Source of the DNA: Gammaproteobacteria bacterium
GTDB lineage: Bacteria; Pseudomonadota; Gammaproteobacteria; GCA-001735895
DNA: 64,000 bases
Assembly: GCA_029862125.1 (NCBI GenBank)
Contig: JAOTXY010000003.1
Span: 1-64,000 of the forward strand
Reading direction: 5' to 3'
Shown piece after piece: positions 57,791 through 64,000 of the stretch. The translations under genes were made by a program, and so were the position numbers. The notes beneath the pieces were generated by a model. It did not search any database. It saw only the letters and a program-made list of their open reading frames with translations, and was not told the DNA's origin. Numbering within the stretch: position 1 is the stretch's first letter; every line of letters starts with the position of its first letter.

Positions 57791-58201
57791 ATGACCAAGC
57801 TGCAGCCCTTACCTGCTTCTGTACACAACGATAAAAATCACAACATCTTGATATACCTTCAAGGTAAGAGTGCCCACTCTGATCTTGTGGATGTCCTTGT
57901 TGAAGCTGCTGCACCGCTAGGCGATGTACAATTGTACAGTTCCGAGCCGGCAAACTACGGCTACGTTGTTCTCGCAACACAGGATGTGGTGTTCGCGGTT
58001 ACATACGGAATGTCCCTGGTCGGATTTCGCCTCGACGAAGCTTTCAAGCGGCGCGCCCTAGAGACCGGAGGCTTTGATGCTACCGAAATTGGCCCTGACT
58101 GGGTTGCATTCGAGTTGTTCCGAACCAATTATCCCGCGGTCGATCTTCGATTCTGGGCGCGTAAGGCATATTTGATCGCACGTGGAGCCGACCCGTCCTA
58201 G
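57791..58201 (+). CDS. hypothetical protein
   Basis: 136 aa ORF downstream of the attC-like site at 57711. Confidence 0.55.
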   Translation: MTKLQPLPASVHNDKNHNILIYLQGKSAHSDLVDVLVEAAAPLGDVQLYSSEPANYGYVVLATQDVVFAVTYGMSLVGFRLDEAFKRRALETGGFDATEIGPDWVAFELFRTNYPAVDLRFWARKAYLIARGADPS

Positions 58202-58267
58202 AGAACCAACCAATTGCTACTTTGAGCTTTTTGTAACGCCTCTGATTTATGTAATCTGCGCGTCTGC

Positions 58268-58334
58268 TTTCCCGATAGCTGACATTCAATAAATCGCAGT
58301 GGGAGACAATCTTCGGCCAGAAACGGACGTTCGT
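58268..58334 (+). repeat. intergenic repeat copy 16 (forward)
   Basis: TTTCCCGATAGCTGACATTCAATAAATCGCAGTGGGAGACAATCTTCGGCCAGAAACGGACGTTCG. Confidence 0.9.
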
Positions 58335-58415
58335 GGTTCAGATAAAAAAGAAATCATGGTTGCGCCTGATCGTGCTGAGCGGAATCCGCAATCCATTGCC
58401 GAGTCTCGCCCAAAT

Positions 58416-58976
58416 TTAGCCAGCGGCCAAACGCTCCCTTATTCGCACAACCGTTTTCTCGAGTTCCTTTGCCGCGCGATTGCGTACCAGTGCTGTCGGA
58501 ATTAGAAAGCCGACATCTACGTAAGACTCGTAGACGATTTCATGCAAGTTATCGCTGGGGCCGGGCAGGATCATCCAGGCGCCGGAAATCATGCGAAAAT
58601 CCCCACCAGTGCGACGCCAGGTTATTAACTCGTAAGGCCGCACGTAATCTCTTTGCAGCGTGTAATCGAAGGTGAGTATCCAGGCCTTGATCGTATAGCG
58701 TACCTGCGCACCGCGTTCGTTCTCGTTGATGATCTCGATACGGCGTATTCCTTTGAAGGTTTCCTTGAAGCGGTCGTAATCGGTCAACAGCGCCCAGATG
58801 GTCTCGCGAGACGCTTGCAGGTGGAAGGTTGCGCGAAGTCCATGGATGCCTTGATCGTTGGTCACGTCCTCGATGATGATCGATTCGTCCGTGGCCGCCA
58901 CATCGTAGGGCGCGAGCATTACACCGATGAACAGCAGAACAAGCGAAAACCCCGTGCGCTGAATTTTATCGTTCAC
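58416..58976 (-). CDS. SRPBCC/START-like (polyketide cyclase-type) exported protein
   Basis: ATFHLQASRETIWALLTDYDRFKETFKGIRRIEII. Confidence 0.8.
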   Translation of the reverse strand: MNDKIQRTGFSLVLLFIGVMLAPYDVAATDESIIIEDVTNDQGIHGLRATFHLQASRETIWALLTDYDRFKETFKGIRRIEIINENERGAQVRYTIKAWILTFDYTLQRDYVRPYELITWRRTGGDFRMISGAWMILPGPSDNLHEIVYESYVDVGFLIPTALVRNRAAKELEKTVVRIRERLAAG

Positions 58977-59023
58977 CCAATGCCCTAAGTAGTAATCGAG
59001 GGGTAGTATACCTATTTGCTCTC

Positions 59024-59090
59024 TTTTCTTAAAAAGAGACGCTCAGTAATCTGGGGTGGGCGGCAATCTTCGGCCAGGAGCGGACGCTCA
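59024..59090 (+). repeat. intergenic repeat copy 17 (forward)
   Basis: AAAAAGAGACGCTCAGTAATCTGGGGTGGGCGGCAATCTTCGGCCAGGAGCGGACGCTCA. Confidence 0.95.
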
Positions 59091-59100
59091 TAAGTGAAGC

Positions 59101-59142
59101 GATAATTTGTTATCAAGCCGAAAACCTTATAATTCAGCTGTT
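59101..59142 (+). promoter_or_regulatory. palindrome + TATAAT module (site 7)
   Basis: GATAATTTGTTATCAAGCCGAAAACCTTATAATTCAGCTGTTA. Confidence 0.7.
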
Positions 59143-59165
59143 AGCTCTGTATACCGAGAGATAAT

Positions 59166-60287
59166 GTGCGGTTAGGAAAAAGCCCAGCAATTTACTACAT
59201 CCTCCTAATGGGGATTCATGTAATACAGATTTCCATGTTTGGATGCACTGCTACAAATGCGTCCGATTTGAGTCAACAGCAACGCATAGAAGAAAGCCCA
59301 CAATGGAATGGTGAAGCATTCCAAAACCCGGAAAGGGTTCCAGATGTAGAATGGGGTCCAAGCCTGAAGATGTTCTGGAATTACTTCTTCGATAAACCAG
59401 AAGGATTTCTACCTGATCCCCCACTGACTGCAGAACCGTTTGATATTGCCCAATGGAATGGACAGCGAGACTTACAGTTCGCCTGGCTGGGGCACACAAC
59501 CTTCCTTATTAAGGTCGATGACAAAGTGATCCTGACCGATCCCATTTTCTCGCAACGAGCGGGCTCCTTTGCATGGGTGAGTCCGAAGCGATATTCTAAA
59601 ACGCTTGCTACTACGGACATTCTTCCAGAGCTCGATGTCGTATTGATTACGCATAATCATCCCGACCATCTGGACGAGGATTCAATTAAGGTACTTATTT
59701 CCAAGACCAGGCACTTCGTCGTGCCCCTTGCCGTGGGGAAATTATTGGAAGACTGGGGTGTGCCCCATGAAAAAATATACGAACTTGATTGGTGGCAGGC
59801 AACATCCATTGTTGGTTTAACGATTACTGCGGCTCCGTCGAAGCACACTTCTGAGCGGGGGTTATTTGATAAAAACCTGACGCTTTGGGCCTCCTATGGG
59901 ATTCGGGGAAAGAAACAGAATCTATATCTTAGTGGGGACTCTGGCTGGTTTAAGGGTCTCTACGAGATCGGGGAGCGACTAGGTCCTTTCGATGTGACCT
60001 TCTTTGAGATTGGTGCTTACAGTAATCTCAAAGGTCAGATGGAGGTCCATTACACCCCAGAACAGGCGGTACAAGCACATCAAGCTGTCAGGGGTAAACT
60101 GATGGTACCTAGTGGCTGGGGCACCTTTGATCTGGGACTGTTTCCTTGGTACGAGCCGATTGAGCGATTTTTGATTGCAGCTGATCATACTGGTATCGAA
60201 TATCTAACACCTAAAATTGGAGAAATAGTTAACCCAGAGCAGATGGGAGGCCGCGATGCATGGTGGAAACCATTTATCTATAAATAA
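59166..60287 (+). CDS. MBL-fold metallo-hydrolase (NAPE-PLD/UlaG-like)
   Basis: WLGHTTFLIKVDDKVILTDPIFSQRAG; ITHNHPDHLD; LSGDSGWF. Confidence 0.88.
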   Translation: MRLGKSPAIYYILLMGIHVIQISMFGCTATNASDLSQQQRIEESPQWNGEAFQNPERVPDVEWGPSLKMFWNYFFDKPEGFLPDPPLTAEPFDIAQWNGQRDLQFAWLGHTTFLIKVDDKVILTDPIFSQRAGSFAWVSPKRYSKTLATTDILPELDVVLITHNHPDHLDEDSIKVLISKTRHFVVPLAVGKLLEDWGVPHEKIYELDWWQATSIVGLTITAAPSKHTSERGLFDKNLTLWASYGIRGKKQNLYLSGDSGWFKGLYEIGERLGPFDVTFFEIGAYSNLKGQMEVHYTPEQAVQAHQAVRGKLMVPSGWGTFDLGLFPWYEPIERFLIAADHTGIEYLTPKIGEIVNPEQMGGRDAWWKPFIYK

Positions 60288-60294
60288 ATCGTAA

Positions 60295-60350
60295 ACGGAT
60301 ACTCGTAAGTGATTACCGGGCTTCATTCTTCGGCCAGGAACGGACACTTA
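60295..60350 (+). repeat. intergenic repeat copy 18 (forward)
   Basis: CGGATACTCGTAAGTGATTACCGGGCTTCATTCTTCGGCCAGGAACGGACACTTA. Confidence 0.8.
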
Positions 60351-61346
60351 AGTTTTTATAACGATAACGATTTTCCCTTTGTGGTTTCCTTCTCCAAAGT
60401 AACGCAACGCTTCAGGCACCTCACTCAACGGATAGCTGCTGTCGATAACAGGAACGAGCTTACCAGCATCGATTAGTTCTCTCAGATCTGTTAGACCTTT
60501 ATTTGGCCCCTCCGCCACTAAGCAAAGTTTTCTGTCGTCACGGGTCAGTCGTCCGATGGCGCTGAGTAGCCAAAGTTGATAGACACGAGGAATTGAACCG
60601 CCGACCATGGCATAGGTGCCCCCTGGATTTAATGCTCGTTTATGGTCAAACATGGATCGGAAATTCTGACAATCAACAACCAGATCATAGCGCTCTCCAG
60701 TCTTCGTGAAATCATCCTGAGTGAAATCAATTACGTGGTCTGCGCCAACCGACCGAATGATATCCAGCTTGTGCGAGGTATCTACCCCCGTCACTTCTGC
60801 CCCCCAGTGCTTGGCGATTTGAACTGCAAATGTACCAACACCGCCGCCTGCTCCGTTAATCAAAACCTTTTGCCCTGGTTTTAGCTGCCCGGCTTTGAGT
60901 AATCCCTGCAAGGCCAGGACACCAGCCTGGGGTACGGAGGCTGCTTCTGCGAAAGTTGAGTGTAGGGGTTTGAGTTCAAGGGCGGTTTCTTTCGCGCAGG
61001 CATATTCGGCAAAACCACCCCAGTTATCCCAGAGATCGCCAAAAACCTCATCCCCGGGTTGAAATCGTTTGACGGCCTTGCCGATTGTCTCAACGGTTCC
61101 TGAAACGTCAGAGCCAAGTATCTGCTTGCCTGGCCTTGGCTTAAGAAGACCGTAAAAGAGACGGTTAATAAACGGCTTTCCGTTCAGGAACTCCCAGTCC
61201 CAGGAATTGATAGAGGACGCGTGAACGCGTATCAGTAACTCATCGTCCCTCGGCGTAGGTTTTGGCACCTCTTTCAATTCAAGGCCATTCGGCAACCCAT
61301 ATTGAGTAAATACGATCGCTTTCATGAATATCCCCCGTGACAGCAA
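60348..61346 (-). CDS. zinc-type alcohol dehydrogenase-like NAD(P)-dependent oxidoreductase
   Basis: LGSDVSGTVETIGKAVKRFQPGDEVFGD; INGAGGGVGTFAVQIAKHWGAEVTGV. Confidence 0.88.
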   Translation of the reverse strand: MLSRGIFMKAIVFTQYGLPNGLELKEVPKPTPRDDELLIRVHASSINSWDWEFLNGKPFINRLFYGLLKPRPGKQILGSDVSGTVETIGKAVKRFQPGDEVFGDLWDNWGGFAEYACAKETALELKPLHSTFAEAASVPQAGVLALQGLLKAGQLKPGQKVLINGAGGGVGTFAVQIAKHWGAEVTGVDTSHKLDIIRSVGADHVIDFTQDDFTKTGERYDLVVDCQNFRSMFDHKRALNPGGTYAMVGGSIPRVYQLWLLSAIGRLTRDDRKLCLVAEGPNKGLTDLRELIDAGKLVPVIDSSYPLSEVPEALRYFGEGNHKGKIVIVIKT

Positions 61347-61433
61347 TCATAACTTGAGACGTAATGCAGGAGTCGATATTTTGGCTGGATTAATAACTTT
61401 CGGTCAGTTAACCGATAATTTCTGCAGGACTAA

Positions 61434-61500
61434 TTACTCCAAAGCAGTCCCTCAACACCTTAACATTAGAGGCTCAGAACGGCCAGGAGCGGACGCTCAG
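61434..61500 (+). repeat. intergenic repeat copy 19 (forward)
   Basis: TTACTCCAAAGCAGTCCCTCAAC...CAGAACGGCCAGGAGCGGACGCTCAG. Confidence 0.85.
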
Positions 61501-61553
61501 TAGACCTAAAAAGACCAGCTTAAAGCCAGTCTTTTTTATGCACTGTGAACAAG

Positions 61554-62558
61554 CTACTTCGACAAAGTCAACGTCGACCCTGAAAGATCGCATACAACAA
61601 AACCGAAATCCACATCAGGTCGAGCCGGGGTCACTATTGTTAGTGAGTCACCGTCCAGCAGTCCAGTATAACTTGAGCTATCACTACCCTGAAAAACGCC
61701 ATCAGCATAGGCCGAAGCCTCAATAATGCCATTCAGTGCGCCGGAAAAATCTATGGTGTTGCTGTTACCGATGATCGAAAAGTCTTCTCGAAAGGTAATC
61801 CCCTGTTCAGTAAGACTGAAACTGCCGTTGCCTTCAAAGGTTGCACCATTAGCAGTGAGACTGACCGAGGTGATCGTGATCGAGCCAGTTGAGCGGTTGG
61901 TTCTGTTATACCTGGAATCGTCACAATTAAAAACTCTATTAACACTGCGGCCAGTGTAGGTACCCAACCCGGCATTCAGAATATCATTCAGGGTGCTACG
62001 CAGATGGGCCTCGGCAGCCGCAGCGCTGACCAGGCTTCTTGCACCGGCGGTTGTCAATGCCGTTAGTTCTGCAACAACGGTCTGCACATTGCCATCATTG
62101 GCAAAGTCAGTCGTGCTTTGAGCGAAGTCGATGGTCTTGCCAATAGCTGCAGTACGCACCGCCTGGGTGATTAGTATGCCGTTATTGGGATCGCCGTCAT
62201 CATCGAGTGTTTGCAGAAAACTTGCAATATTGACCACGGTAGCATCAGAAGGATTCGCTGTATTAACCAATGTTAACGGAGTAAAGATACGGCGAGCTGT
62301 ACCATTACCGAGTTGAATATCACCTATGGACAGAAACAAGCTGTTGCCACTTTCGAATCTGAAACCGCCATCTGCAGCTGTTGTCCCAGATTTTTTACCG
62401 GCTGCATAGTTGGCGCCCTGAACGGGGCTATCGACGAATTTGCCGGAGAGAATAACATCCTTGTCATCACCGCCACCGCCACCGCCACCACAGGCGGTAA
62501 GCCAGACAGCGAAGCTGGTGAATAAGAGAAATTTTATAATTGTTGATAATAGCTGCAT
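61554..62558 (-). CDS. exported lipoprotein of unknown function
   Basis: WLTACGGGGGGGDDKD lipobox + Gly run; repeated beta-rich segments. Confidence 0.65.
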   Translation of the reverse strand: MQLLSTIIKFLLFTSFAVWLTACGGGGGGGDDKDVILSGKFVDSPVQGANYAAGKKSGTTAADGGFRFESGNSLFLSIGDIQLGNGTARRIFTPLTLVNTANPSDATVVNIASFLQTLDDDGDPNNGILITQAVRTAAIGKTIDFAQSTTDFANDGNVQTVVAELTALTTAGARSLVSAAAAEAHLRSTLNDILNAGLGTYTGRSVNRVFNCDDSRYNRTNRSTGSITITSVSLTANGATFEGNGSFSLTEQGITFREDFSIIGNSNTIDFSGALNGIIEASAYADGVFQGSDSSSYTGLLDGDSLTIVTPARPDVDFGFVVCDLSGSTLTLSK

Positions 62559-62824
62559 GTCATCCTCCTGATACCATTAACCAGCTAGATAGAACGCACA
62601 TACGCGGTGTGAAAAGCACTATGTATATGTGGTAATCGAGATAACTTACACCCAAACATTGTATCATTGCAAAAGAAATTGCCAGTGAATCAGAAGTGCT
62701 GAGGGAATGAATTTAACCTGTTTCGTTGGTCAATGGAATTGTGGCTCAGGGTCCGCTTTGGGTTGCCATCTCAACCGGTCGACGCAACACCTAATCTCTA
62801 ACTATAGAGTGGAGGATGTTGTAA

Positions 62825-62983
62825 ATGAAAATGCGACCAAGGATTTATTACACCGAAGAACAAAAGGCGATGATGTGGGATCGTTGGCAGAAAGGTGAGT
62901 CACTTTCAAACAATAGCCTTTGGCGGCGGCACCGACGTAACTTCAAGAAAACATCAGCCCCAGATTTTGGTTTCGAAAAATAA
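62825..62983 (+). pseudogene. IS30-type transposase N-terminal remnant
   Basis: MKMRPRIYYTEEQKAMMWDRWQKGESLSNNSLWRRHRRNF...; recognised N-terminal HTH start, then divergent sequence and stop. Confidence 0.65.
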
Positions 62984-63028
62984 TCGTTTGGAGTAACTTA
63001 GGCGAGATTTCCCGATGCGGACAATAAT

Positions 63029-64000
63029 ATGATCCTGAAGGATATTAAAACCTGGGTAACAGTGCCGCCAAGCGGTATCGGCGGCGCTTTCTGGGTAATT
63101 GTCAAAATTACCACCGATGATGGCATCGAGGGTATTGGTGAGTGTTATGGTATCCCGGTGTCAGGTGACATCGCCTGCGCCATGGTAGAGGATACCTTCG
63201 AGCGCTTTATCGCCGGTGAAGATCCGCATCATGTTGAAACCATGTTCCGGCGGGTTTACTCGGCCGGATTCACGCAACGCCCCGATATCAGCATGATGGG
63301 CGTGTTCAGCGGGATTGAAATCGCAGTCTGGGATATTCTCGGCAAAGCGCATGACCAGCCGATTTACCAGTTACTCGGCGGCAAGTTTCACGAAGATCTT
63401 CGTACCTATACCTACTTGTATCCCGAGGCAATAGCAGCGGATGGCAATCCAGGTGAAGGTGCACCGGACGTATATCACGATGGCGATGCCGCCGCGGCCC
63501 GTGCGCTCGACTACATCGACATGGGATTTACCGCGGTCAAGCAGGATCCCGCGGGGCCTTACAGCTTTCAGGGCGGACGCGAACTGTCACTGACCGAGCT
63601 GACCCGTTGCCAAGATAACATACGTAAGATTCGGGAGGCGGTGGGTGATCGGGCCGATATCCTGTTCGGTACGCATGGGCAGATGACGACGTCATCGGCG
63701 ATCCGTCTGGCGCGCCGGCTGGAACCCTACGATCCACTCTGGTTTGAAGAACCCTGTCCGCCCGATCAGATGGAAGCCATCGGCAAGGTGGCTGCAGCGA
63801 CCAGCATTCCGGTTGCGACCGGTGAGCGTTTGACCACGCGGGTCGAATTTCACCAGGCACTTAAAGCCGGGATCTCGATTCTGCAGCCCGATATCGGGCG
63901 CAGCGGCGGCGTCTGGGAAACCAAGAAAATTGCAGTGCTGGCAGAATTGTTTAATGCACAGGTTGCACCGCATATTTACTGTGGCCCGATCGCGCATGCC
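63029..64000 (+). CDS. mandelate racemase/muconate lactonizing enzyme-family protein (enolase superfamily), runs off right edge
   Basis: MILKDIKTWVTVPPSGIGGAFWVIVKITTDDGIEGIGECYG...GIEIAVWDILGKAHDQPIYQLLGG...FEEPCPPDQMEAI...ATGERLTTR...LQPDIGRSGG; absent from ORF track because no stop in window. Confidence 0.9.
   Translation, partial: MILKDIKTWVTVPPSGIGGAFWVIVKITTDDGIEGIGECYGIPVSGDIACAMVEDTFERFIAGEDPHHVETMFRRVYSAGFTQRPDISMMGVFSGIEIAVWDILGKAHDQPIYQLLGGKFHEDLRTYTYLYPEAIAADGNPGEGAPDVYHDGDAAAARALDYIDMGFTAVKQDPAGPYSFQGGRELSLTELTRCQDNIRKIREAVGDRADILFGTHGQMTTSSAIRLARRLEPYDPLWFEEPCPPDQMEAIGKVAAATSIPVATGERLTTRVEFHQALKAGISILQPDIGRSGGVWETKKIAVLAELFNAQVAPHIYCGPIAHA

Noticed and set aside
62748-62790. 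Twentieth repeat copy
   Set aside because: Only CAGGGTCCGCTTTGGGTTGCC matches; too little of the second half is recognisable.
1-64000. CRISPR array or retron/DGR-type system
   Set aside because: The repeats are 0.4-41 kb apart rather than regularly spaced by short spacers; no Cas, reverse transcriptase or template-repeat pair recognised.

Overview
Gammaproteobacterial-looking chromosomal window with three zones. (A) About 1-14.3 kb is accessory. Unrelated single genes (DMT transporter, monooxygenase, BTAD/TPR regulator, tandem Ser/Thr kinase, HDOD, minimal tyrosine recombinase, rhomboid, GNAT, LysR) are separated by a 60-70 bp intergenic repeat. (B) About 14.3-26.3 kb is bounded and split by three co-oriented copies of the 3' half of tRNA-Met(CAT). 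This looks like two stacked integration modules: SGNH/YrbL/YrbL/creatininase, then secretin-like/Rieske-FMN glutamate synthase/PIG-L/sulfotransferases/O-antigen ligase. (C) About 26.3-53.6 kb is core-like: a BacNav-type sodium channel, dipeptidase, PhzF, SHMT-like protein, two separate MttB-family methyltransferase + flavoprotein pairs, DegT, PLP desulfhydrase, PolB, P-loop kinase, DEAD helicase and SDR. The accessory style with repeats resumes at 53.6-62 kb. An IS30-type transposase remnant and an enolase-superfamily gene running off the window follow. The most interesting signal is the repeat system: 19 copies of an asymmetric intergenic repeat, all in one orientation left of a minimal tyrosine recombinase (8 copies) and all in the opposite orientation right of it (11 copies). 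Several copies belong to a composite module: palindrome GATAA..TTATC, then TATAAT, then CTGTTA, then one ORF, then TAACAAGCGCATGCAGTCGGAC, then the repeat. This resembles gene-cassette/attC organisation without a visible integron integrase. All calls come from reading the sequence and supplied ORFs; no database search was run.
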